64,000 bases of DNA from Lanius collurio (lineage: Eukaryota > Chordata > Aves > Passeriformes > Laniidae). Location of the stretch: positions 2,657,934 to 2,721,933 of the forward strand of contig JACBWW010000046.1 of the NCBI GenBank assembly GCA_020086605.1, written 5' to 3'. The notes beneath the pieces are model-generated. The model made no database searches and had not been told where the DNA came from. It saw only the letters and a program-made list of their open reading frames with translations. A program made the position numbers and the translations under genes. Shown here one piece after another: positions 12,541 through 21,649 of this stretch (positions are counted from its first letter, which is position 1; the number at the start of each line of letters is the position of its first letter).

Positions 12541-14657
12541 GACCTTTTGAATATGCAACAAGAATATCATTAATACCTAATTGTTTGGCTTTTTTGTCTT
12601 TGCTACAAAAACACAGTATTTTTCAGTTGTAGAAGTCTCAGTAGAAAATTACATATGTATTATGCATATACACATGCAGGAATCATACAAATACTCCATT
12701 TTGGAGAAAAAGCATGTTATACTTCAAATGGGGAGCTCTAGTGCTATGAAGAAAGAAGGGAATTTCAATCAAGGGTTCTCCAGATTAGATATGCATCTGA
12801 TGAAAATATTCAAGTATTTTAGGAGTTTTGAACAGGCACAGACTTTCAAGATACCCAAAGAGAAAGAGGGATTTTTCCAAAAGCACAACTGCACTGCTCA
12901 CAAAGTGAGAAAATTCCTTTTTCCATCTCAAGCAGAATCCACTTTGCCAGTGATCTCTCTCCAGAGTGTTTGAAGTGAGCCTCCTCTCCAAGGAAGAGAA
13001 CTGAAAAACTGATCTTTCTTTATTTAAAAATGCTAACACCTCCAAAATCCACAAATCTGGCCAAGACTGAATGCAAGCTAAATATCCACTTAGAAGTTTA
13101 TGGACAATCAGATGTCCACATTTCCTATCAATATACAGGAAGCTGTGTGTAGTGCTACATGGCTGGATTGCTTTAATTATAATCTTGACATCAGTCTCCT
13201 AATAAAAGACAGAGTACTGCTGACTATAGGGTAGCTTTTAATAGTCAACATGACTAGACCCTCATTATCTCATAAAATTAAATGTCTGCATTTACTGCTT
13301 AAATTCATTTCTAAAGCCTTTTATTGTTTGTGAATAGCTGAAGCAATACAAAATATTAGCTGAACTGGTTACTTTAAATCATAAAAAATATGCCATGCAC
13401 TGAAATGCTCTTTTCTGGAAAGTATTCTGACTATTTACTGAATAATCCAGACCAACACTACGCTTGTTCAGTGGCCAATAGCATCCATCACATACCCCGT
13501 GGAAGAAGTTGTGATCACACTCAAATAATCCTATTTTTCAGGCTTGACATATGTACATTCATAAACACGTTCTTACTACAGTTTTAGATTTCATTTTTAA
13601 AATAAATCCTCATTATCGTTTGCTGGCTATTTTTTGTTAATGAAGTAAATGTTATGCTTTACTACTAAATTTAAGCATGCCTCCATAATTTAAGTGATCT
13701 TCTAAGGTACTGCCCATCAGGAGCTAGATTTTGTCAGTATGTTGTACTCACTTGAAGGTGGGACGGACCTGTAATGAAATGAGCAGTTAGTTTCATTTCA
13801 CAAACGTTGCTTGCAAATTAGAGTGCATGGTGCTGGCTAACAACAAACATTTTAGGAGCATTCTGTAAACATGGTGATGAAAACTTAAACCTTACATGTG
13901 AATGTATTACAAAAATACACAGGTCAAAGCTGCTGGACAAAGTAACTCCTGTTACAGAACACAAACACCAAAAAACTTTTGCCCACGGGTGTATTTCTCT
14001 GCAGCTCATATGAGCTCTGTAGACAAATTCAACTAAAGAAATTCAACTGAGTAAGCAGCAGAAATAGAATTTATCTCTTTTTTTAGTTATATATAATTGA
14101 CGGTTAATTAAAATTAATTCCAATTTAAAAAATTACTAAAAGTGCACACTAACAGATGCCGACTTTTACAAGTCAACTACCAGTGAAAATAATGATACCT
14201 AGCATTTCTTACTGCTTCTTCTGGCAGCTCTTGAGTTTACTGCAGCATTTCTACAGTATTCAAGTACAAATATAAATCCCTATCAAATAAAAAAAAATAT
14301 TAACTAGAAAAGCAATGCACAGTCTTCCAAGTAGAGAGCAATATTTCTAAAAGACCATGTATTTTCAAGCCTTTACTTTCCAGGTACAGAACTAAATACT
14401 CTGAGTATGTCTTTTAACAGTTCTACTGTATTTGATTTGTTTTGATTGGATAATATGCACTGCAGTGCTTCCCAGGTCACTTCACAGCAAACAAAAATAA
14501 TTAGATTATTCATGTATTTAACGATTTTTACCCAACATTCTCTCCAGTAAGTATGGACTGTTCAAGGGAAATAATAATCTGTAAATAAAATGAGGTATTA
14601 AGCATTTAATTAGCATGACAGAATACAATTAACATTAAGTTACAATCCTCGAGCAAA

Positions 14658-14702
14658 GTTTCAGGTGTGCTGATAACACGCCTCATGCCTTACACCTGAA
14701 AC
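14658..14702. repeat. 11-bp perfect inverted repeat with paired E-boxes
   Basis: GTTTCAGGTGT (14658-14668) is matched by its exact reverse complement ACACCTGAAAC (14692-14702), with a 23-base spacer. Each arm carries a CAGGTG/CACCTG E-box of the kind bound by ZEB and SNAI factors. AGGTGT is also a T-box half-site core. ZEB1/ZEB2 are known to prefer two CACCT-type sites in one element. Function here is inferred. Confidence 0.8.
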
Positions 14703-14846
14703 CGTGAATGCAAAACACAGGGATGTGAGCAGGTTCTTCCAACCGGTGACATTTTCATGAGGCACAAACAAACGAAATGTAAAGGGCTTTGCTATTCTTG
14801 AACAGGTAAAACCACAACGTGGTTTTCACAGCCGGGTGGGGAGAGC

Positions 14847-15090
14847 TTGTGCTTGAGCACATTCAACACGTGTGAGTGTCAGCGGAGAGCTGTGCCTGGG
14901 GTCAGACGCGGTTCTGCCCTGCAAGAGCCCCCCACACTGCTCTGCCTCATCTCCAGCAGGGCTCCGTCCCACCGACTGCTCCTTTCAGCCCTCCTGGAGC
15001 ATCACTCGGCTTCTCACCTACAGCTCCCCTGGCCGCCCTTCCCACTGCTCCCTGCATTACCCATGCCCTCATCCTATCACGGCCATAAGT
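14847..15090. other. GC-richer patch within DACH2 intron 1
   Basis: A roughly 240-bp patch visibly richer in C and G than its AT-rich surroundings, with overlapping open frames in several registers that are a by-product of composition. It contains some CpG but is isolated about 1 kb from the exon 1 CpG island. I recognise neither a gene nor a named repeat. It could be a decayed repeat or a small regulatory element. Confidence 0.35.
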
Positions 15091-16578
15091 CTTTGTCAAA
15101 GAGGGAAAAAAAATAAAGTTGTGAAATACAAGTTTTAAACACTTAACACTTCAGCATTTCGAGACTTAAAGCACTGGTTTTGAGAGAGAAGAAATCATTA
15201 GACTGCATTTACAGGCTGCATCATCAAATCAGATCCTGTATTTCCCTAATGGAAAACTTTGGCACGGTCACAGAAATTAACGAGATGTATTTCCTCAACC
15301 ACCAACTTTCATGCTAGTCGGGTCTCAGAAACATTTCACAGAAGCATTCACAAGCTGTATGTGCCCCTTAGTAATCTAACATATTTGAATTAATTAATGT
15401 AAGTCTCAGACCTTCCTTCCAAACCCATCACTTTAATAAAGCAGTAGGTGTGATGTCATCGAGGTGCCTGACATTGAAATAGGCAGCGGGAGAAGGTGTT
15501 ACAGAAACAGAACAAGGAAAAAAAAAAGCACATAGTTCGTATGAACATATCTAGGAATTAAGGGCATCTCTAAAACGTCACCTGTAATATAAAGTGACTT
15601 GAAACAAAGCAAATACTGCATTCAAGAATGACGCCCGGTCTGCTCCTGCTTTAGCTCACAGCAGCGAGAGCAGGATCAGGCCCCGAACTGGCACGAAATT
15701 AAGTAAATTGTTATTAAAAAATAAAACCCCCGTTCAGTGCTGAGCAGGTCGAACTAGCTACACAAAGCCCAAAGTTACTGAACGCTGCAGGTCGGATATC
15801 GTACCCAAAGCTCGCCGAAGCGTCTGCAAAGAAAGTTTGCTGCCACAGAAAGCAGCAGCAGCACGCTGACATGGAAATGTTTCTGGAGATGTCCCTCACC
15901 AACTGCTGAAGCAGGGAATGTCATCTCCGAAGTCCCTGCCTTACACCCTGCCCCACGGCACCAGAGTTCCTGCCGAGCCCCGAGAGGGTTTTGTGTTTAT
16001 TTAGATCATTATCATTTCTAAAGGCAGCAGCCATGAGGTCACAAACCACGATTATAACCCCAAGTATGAAGGACCCAGCAGGGATCCGGGGGCTCGGCGA
16101 CCGAAGCCGGCCAGGGCAGGGGCTGCGGCCGCTCCAGAGCTGCGAGTGCGGGAGCGGAGCCGCTCCGGGGGCACCGGGACCCGCAGCCCCTGCCCGGGCA
16201 CCCCGGCTCGCACCGCCCGCGGGAGCGCCGGGGCCGGAGCACAGCCGCGGGTTTCAGCGGGACGACAATAACGGAGAAAACTTTTGGGTTTCGAGGGTTT
16301 TTTTTTTTAAGGGGTGTTTTCGGGAACTATCGGCTTTCCCTGCTTGGAGAAAAGTTTGGAGACCGGCGCGCGGAGCCGCTCCGCTGCCCGGCGGTGCCGG
16401 CCATCGCGGGGCTGATGGAAGCAGGGAAAGTTTTCCATGTCGGCACCGCCGCACCCCAGCCCCGCTCCCCCCCAGCCCCTCGGTGCCCCCCACGCCTCCC
16501 TCCCCCGGGACCCGCGCCCCCGCCCCCAGCTGCGCTCCCCGCGGGCCGGCCGGGGGCGAGAGCGGAGCCTGCGCTCAC

Positions 16579-17063
16579 CTCGCGTTGGTGCAGTCGTTGT
16601 ACAAAGTTTCGAAGTCCTTCCTGGTGATGAGCTTGCAGCGGTTGACGCCGGGCTGGATGGCCCCCAGCCCGCGCAGGATGCGGACCTGCTCCACCGTGCA
16701 CACCACGGGCGATATATCCAGCCGCTTCAGCTTGGTGTAGACCGTGTGCAGCCCTCCCACCAGGTGCTTGAGGAAGAGATCAAAGACCTGCGGCAGGCAG
16801 ATCAGCTCCTGCCCCTCCACGAGGAACGAGGCCACCTTCACCCCGTGCAGGTCGACCATCTTACACTCGTTGCCGCCGCCGCCGCCGCCTGCGCCGGCCC
16901 CGCCGCCGCCGGCCGAGAGGAAAGTGTTGACGAGGCTGTTGGTGAGGCGCGGGGACTCCGCGGGGCTGGAGTACAGCGGGTCCGCCCGGAACAAACCCGC
17001 CGAGCCCCCCGCGCCGCCGCCGCTGGAAGTTGCGGCGATGACGGGCGGCGCGGACACCGCCAT
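16579..17063 (-). CDS. DACH2: Dachshund homolog 2, coding exon 1 (partial gene)
   Basis: This exon encodes the first 161 residues plus two bases of DACH2, a nuclear Ski/Sno/Dac-family cofactor of the PAX-SIX-EYA-DACH network in muscle, limb and sensory development. The start is the ATG at 17063 in a strong context (GCCATGG). It opens MAVSAPPVIAATSS, as in human DACH2 as I recall it. Residues 52-64 are a glycine-rich tract. From about residue 66 the Dachshund DNA-binding (DS) domain begins, with CKMVDLHGVKVASFLVEG, ICLPQVFDLFLKHLVGG, KRLDISPVVCTVEQVRIL and LGAIQPGVNRCKL. The exon ends at TNAR with a GTGAGC donor, phase 2. The N-terminal start MAVSA and a linker shorter than DACH1's low-complexity N-terminus favour DACH2 over DACH1, and the CHM neighbour supports this. 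The remaining exons lie left of the window. Confidence 0.95.
16872..16910 (-). repeat. DACH2: Imperfect GGC-codon tract (poly-glycine) in DACH2 exon 1
   Basis: A run of GGC-type codons with two alanine interruptions encodes the glycine-rich linker at residues 52-64, just before the DS domain. Trinucleotide tracts of this kind vary in length between species and individuals and are error-prone in assembly. Confidence 0.85.
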
Positions 17064-17204
17064 GGCCGGCGCGGCTCCCCGCGGCTGTCTCAGCCCCGCG
17101 CTGCGCTCCGTGCGGTGCCGCCGGACCGCCGCGCTCCCGCCGCCCGCACGCAGCGCCCAGACCCCTCCCCAGCGCCGCCGGGGGAGAGTGACGGCGCCCT
17201 CCAG

Positions 17205-17270
17205 CCAATGCGCCCCGCCCGCCGCCAGCGCCGCCGCCGCGAGTGGCTGCGGGCGCGGGTGGGGCGGGGC
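17205..17270 (-). promoter_or_regulatory. DACH2: DACH2 proximal promoter elements: CCAAT box and GC boxes
   Basis: A CCAAT box (CAGCCAATG, 17202-17210) is followed by a GC box (CGCCCCGCCC, 17211-17220), and a second GC box lies at 17261-17270 (GGGGCGGGGC). They sit 140-210 bp upstream of the DACH2 start codon, a usual place for NF-Y and Sp/KLF binding in a TATA-less CpG-island promoter. The transcription start itself cannot be placed. Confidence 0.5.
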
Positions 17271-17287
17271 AATTCATCTGGGTGCCT

Positions 17288-17626
17288 NNNNNNNNNNNNN
17301 NNNNNNNNNNNNNNNNNNNNNNNNNNNNNNNNNNNNNNNNNNNNNNNNNNNNNNNNNNNNNNNNNNNNNNNNNNNNNNNNNNNNNNNNNNNNNNNNNNNN
17401 NNNNNNNNNNNNNNNNNNNNNNNNNNNNNNNNNNNNNNNNNNNNNNNNNNNNNNNNNNNNNNNNNNNNNNNNNNNNNNNNNNNNNNNNNNNNNNNNNNNN
17501 NNNNNNNNNNNNNNNNNNNNNNNNNNNNNNNNNNNNNNNNNNNNNNNNNNNNNNNNNNNNNNNNNNNNNNNNNNNNNNNNNNNNNNNNNNNNNNNNNNNN
17601 NNNNNNNNNNNNNNNNNNNNNNNNNN
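17288..17626. other. Assembly gap (339 N)
   Basis: Unresolved bases at the outer edge of the DACH2 CpG island. The flanks are GC-rich on the left and AT-rich on the right, so the missing sequence probably holds GC-rich promoter or 5'-UTR sequence. Any open frame spanning these Ns is artificial. Confidence 1.
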
Positions 17627-17736
17627 CCCCCTTTGAGATTAATGCGACAATCAAAATCCACCATGAGAATTCTTTTCCCTTTTTGACTTTAATGTCTTCC
17701 ATAAGCTAAACATATTTCTAAATAAGACCGAATTTT

Positions 17737-17760
17737 CGCAAGGCCAGAGGAAGCCTTGCG
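17737..17760. repeat. 8-bp perfect hairpin near the DACH2 promoter gap
   Basis: CGCAAGGC (17737-17744) and its exact reverse complement GCCTTGCG (17753-17760) flank the 8-base loop CAGAGGAA. The GC-rich palindrome stands out in an AT-rich setting and includes GCC-N3-GGA-like spacing reminiscent of TFAP2 sites. Function is unknown. Confidence 0.6.
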
Positions 17761-19429
17761 CATCAACACCCAGCGAGTTGGAGTGGCATGAAGCAATATA
17801 AAATCATAAAGGCTGTAGTAAAAGCAGTATCCTTGAGAGGTGACTGTCCATGGAGAGAAGAACTGCTCTGAAACTTAGAAAATGCTCAAGGTTTGAGAAT
17901 TGATGCCAGGCAGCTGTCCAGTTCAACTAAGCATATACAAATCAACTATAGCCATGAATATTATTATTTCTCCGTAATTTTGTTAAAGACAAGGCAGAGT
18001 TACTAAAGCCTAACAATCATACAGTAATATCTTGTCAGTTATAAAGTATCCAGATGGTTTATTTGAATGGAGTCCAGCAGTACGTAATCTGAATGTGTAC
18101 AAACTACTAAGTCTCTCTGTAGCTGGAATAAGTATTTCAGAATATTATTTTAAAAGTAAGGTTTCATTATTTTTCTTCCTTTTTGACTGGTGTGTAGAAC
18201 ACTCTGTTTTCTTACACTGGCAACTACAGAAATATTGGTGTACTGTGTATTGATCCTATATGAGAATTGGCTGTGTTTGTATGGCAAGATGTCAAGCAAA
18301 GGTTCCATTTGTTTGTTTTTGTTTTTATCATCCTTGCATATGCCCCATTGGAGTGAAATGGGAGAAAGCTCTTCCCTGACGCAGGAGGAGAGAGGAAAGC
18401 CCCAGTCAGCAGCATTCTGGAAATTCCTTATTGCCAGCTGGCAGGAACATGGCTCCTGCTCTCCATGGGACCCAGGGAGGAAAGGATGGGTGACACACCT
18501 GACGAGGGGGAGATACTGAGAAAATCTAATGACAGCTTCCTAAGTGAAGCAGTAGGGTATTAACTAAAAATAGTAATTTTGTTTAGAGAAGACTGGAGAG
18601 CTCAATAGTAATACTTGTGCTTCATCTCAGTTTCCTGTAGCCACACGTGAGGGAGGACAATAAAAACAGGAATTCCATCACAATGTGATTTCTTTTTTAT
18701 ATATATTTTTAATGGACTTCATAGAGGTATGTCCAATGTGAGTAGATTATAGGAAAAAATACTAGTTTAGTAAAGAACTTGGATTGTCTCTAAAATAAGT
18801 GGGAGGGAATAAATGTGAACATAGATTTACAAAGGTCAGAGGTAACTTCGGGTCCAAAATGAAGGATAAAAAATAACTGGAAGATGTATTTGCAATGCAC
18901 CCTAATCATAACAAAATGAAACACCTTTTTTTTTCTGAATTCCAACCCAACTGGAGTCCGAGTCACAACAATCTTCTCCTCGTCCTTGACAATGAAATGT
19001 CTCAGGGCCCAATCGAGGGCTGGTAACCTGCCCTAGTGAGCTCTGAGCTCATGTCCTGAGCATGCAAAGCCCTGATGGTGCTAATTCTGAGTAATGGCTT
19101 GAAAAGGAAGGAAAAAAACTGTATTGGCTTTTTGCTGGGTTAGTGTTTAACGCCTTGGATTCCTTGAGAAAGAGTACCCACAATTATATTAACAAATGTA
19201 GGCCACTGACGTGAGAAAAAGAAGAGACTGAAATTAGTGTGTCATTCTTTGTGCCCACATTTTTCTAGAGGCACTCGTACTTGACACTTGCATTCAATTT
19301 AGTTCTGACATTTCAGTTGAGTTTTTTTTGGAATTGTGGATTAAAACTTCCCACCTAAACATCAAGGATTTTACATAAAACTGATGAATCTGAATGTCTA
19401 AGTATCAATAGAAAAATGATCCCTTCTCT

Positions 19430-19625
19430 TAGGTGATTAAATGTATTGTATTAATGTGTGCATAACGCAGAATCAATAAATAATGAATTACCACTGATTG
19501 TAATTGAATGTTTTCATAATTTTATTGTCAGCCATGATAAATAATCAGTACATTTATACTGCATTAAATTAATTAGTGTGTCATTTCTATTACATACATC
19601 AGCAGTGAAGTAATGCAGTGACATC
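19430..19625. promoter_or_regulatory. Candidate conserved noncoding element upstream of DACH2
   Basis: An AT-rich but non-repetitive block with a dense run of homeodomain cores, including GTGATTAAATG, GTATTAATGTG, AATCAATAAATAATGAATTA, CATAATTTTATTG (CDX/HOX-like), CCATGATAAATAATCAG and AAATTAATTAGTG. It lies about 2.4 kb upstream of the DACH2 start codon. The motif density without simple-repeat structure suggests an enhancer. Conservation was not testable here. Confidence 0.28.
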
Positions 19626-21636
19626 TGTTTCTAATGTTTTAAAGATGTGGTATTCCTTATTAAGTAAAAGGAAGAGTTATTAGAGGTATTTCCTGTGATT
19701 GGCAGTTATACTGGTACAGTCAAAGGGATAAAATGAAGGAACTTGCACTCTTGGCAAATGCTGGATTTCCACCTTTAATGGCAGCAAGTAACAATGACTG
19801 GAGTGAATTTTGCTTCTTTAGGATTTCAGAAAATCCTGCCCACCTTTCTAGAGAAAGTAAGAGCAGATCCTTGCTCCCTAATACAGTTGGGAAGATTTCA
19901 TTGTTTTGCATGTTAGAAATGCAACAGAAGAACCAGGCATCCACATCCATTTCTGTACCACTTTTTCTGCCTCAGTCCTCTGAGATGCTGAAAGAAATTC
20001 CCTGCTAAGTGCTCATTAAAAAGTCTCAGGTTGAGCCTTTTTGGCTGTGACATTCTTACGTGGAAGTCTCTTCTGGGGTCTGTAATCTTTCTTGGAAGTC
20101 ACACTAAAGTGACATATCACAGCATTGTGCTGCTGGTCATTGTTACCTGCAACAGAAGTAGCAAATTCAGGAGAGGTTGCAAACACAGGAATCAAAAAGT
20201 GAAAGAGCAGACTGTGAGGAACAGAATAAATGGAATGGAACATATAGCAAATAAGCATGGATCAAACTGTGCCAGGAGGGCTGGTTTCTAGATGACTTCA
20301 GGTATTATAAATGGGATGACCACTCGGGTGATCAGTGACTAAAACCCAATGAGCAACAACACTTATGGATGACAAAAGAAGTCTGGGGTTCTTGATTAAA
20401 GCTGTCTTTTCCAAGACACACACAGTCATCCTTAACTTTTCTGTACCATCACACTACCTTTAAAAAGAAAATTTGAAAACATAATGTTAGAGCTAACCTG
20501 ACTAAAGTTCTTCATCCACAAAACAGTTTTTAATTTTAATCCTAAATTTTTCATACTAACAATGGGCATCATGATATTTAAGCAAAATGAAAACAGTTCT
20601 GACTTACTTTTTCCAGTGCAAGTCTCACACATTGCTTCTGACTGATCACTGACTACTTTGCACAAAGTTGGGAGGGTGGTCTCGGGAACAACCATGTGCA
20701 CCCAGCAGTTTGTCCCCATGGCTTGCCCCACACACAGGGACCTGTGTTTGGGGGAGCCTGTGTGGTCAGGACTGCTGGCTGCTCACTGGCAGAGTTGCAC
20801 ATTTAATGCTCTGTGTGCTCCAACCTCGCCCCTGGAGTGGGCTGGCGCCTCCAGGCTCCCTCCATGCTCTGAGCCTGACTTGGGGCCTCCTCTTGGACAG
20901 CCCTCGACAAATGCAGCCCTTGAGATAATTTCTGCAGTTCACAGAACCTGCCCTGAGCTCCCAGCTCAAGCTTTATGTGAGACATGAAGGATGTGACCAT
21001 TTACTACAGAGCCTGAGATAACTAAAGCACAAACATACTCTCTCAAACAAGGTTCCATCTACTTTTCCTATTCATCAAAATGTCACTTGTGTTATCACTG
21101 CAGAGATGTGACCTGCCATGTTTGGCACTGTCACTTTCTGTCTAACAGATGTGTAAATACCTTTTCTGAAAGCCAGCAGTACCTTTGTCAGACAAAAATG
21201 AGAGTGCTACTTTTAAGCTTTTTCCAATGAAATCCCTGAATACAAGATGCAGTCGTTGCTAATGATCCCCCACTTTAATCTGGATTTTGATTGAGGAGAG
21301 AGGGCAGCAAAAGGACAAGGTCCTTGGTGGAACAAGGCTGTTTTACACAAAATACGATCATCTTTAAGGTTCAATATTGTTTGCACCTTTTATTCTTCAG
21401 GAAGAAAAGTTAATACTATTAGATGTGTCTTGAAGTTAAAACACACTTCATAACAAAGAACTGTGGACACAAATATACTCCAATATATTCAGTACATCAT
21501 TATACCCAAATGCTTCTTACTATTCCCAGAGGAAGATGATTAACCTCATCATTCACTGTCCACATTTACAGGTCAGTTAAAGAAAGCAAAAGTTTTCTGG
21601 CTCTGTCTGAGCATCTCAGCCCTAATCTGAAGGCAC

Positions 21637-21649
21637 CACCATCTAGTGG
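21637..21649 (-). promoter_or_regulatory. Candidate CTCF binding site
   Basis: Minus strand CCACTAGATGGTG (plus strand CACCATCTAGTGG) matches the vertebrate CTCF core consensus CCASYAGRKGGCR at 12 of 13 positions, the exception being T for C at position 12. It lies between a tissue-specific and a housekeeping gene that point away from each other, which is a sensible place for an insulator. Occupancy is unproven. Confidence 0.45.

Larger units (their letters stand above)
7431..16578 (-). other. DACH2: DACH2 intron 1, proximal part
   Basis: This is the sequence between the CR1 fragment and the exon 1 splice donor of DACH2. The donor reads GTGAGC on the minus strand at 16578-16573. No protein-coding exon, tRNA or other RNA gene was recognised. 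It contains AT-rich stretches dense in TAAT and TTTGCAT-type homeodomain and POU core motifs (listed separately), a GC-richer patch at 14850-15090, and a paired CAGGTG/CACCTG inverted repeat at 14658-14702. The last roughly 500 bases before the exon belong to the CpG island. Confidence 0.75.
16080..17287. promoter_or_regulatory. DACH2: CpG island spanning the DACH2 promoter, exon 1 and start of intron 1
   Basis: The sequence changes sharply from AT-rich to very GC- and CpG-rich at about 16080 and stays so up to the assembly gap at 17288. It covers the start of intron 1, the whole of coding exon 1 and the visible 5' flank. On the far side of the gap (17627 onward) composition is AT-rich again, so the island probably ends inside the gap. 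Such islands are usual for developmental regulator promoters in vertebrates. Confidence 0.85.

Noticed and set aside
16437..17709. Long plus-strand frames over DACH2 exon 1 and the gap
   Set aside because: They are antisense shadows of a GC-rich exon and read through 339 unknown bases.
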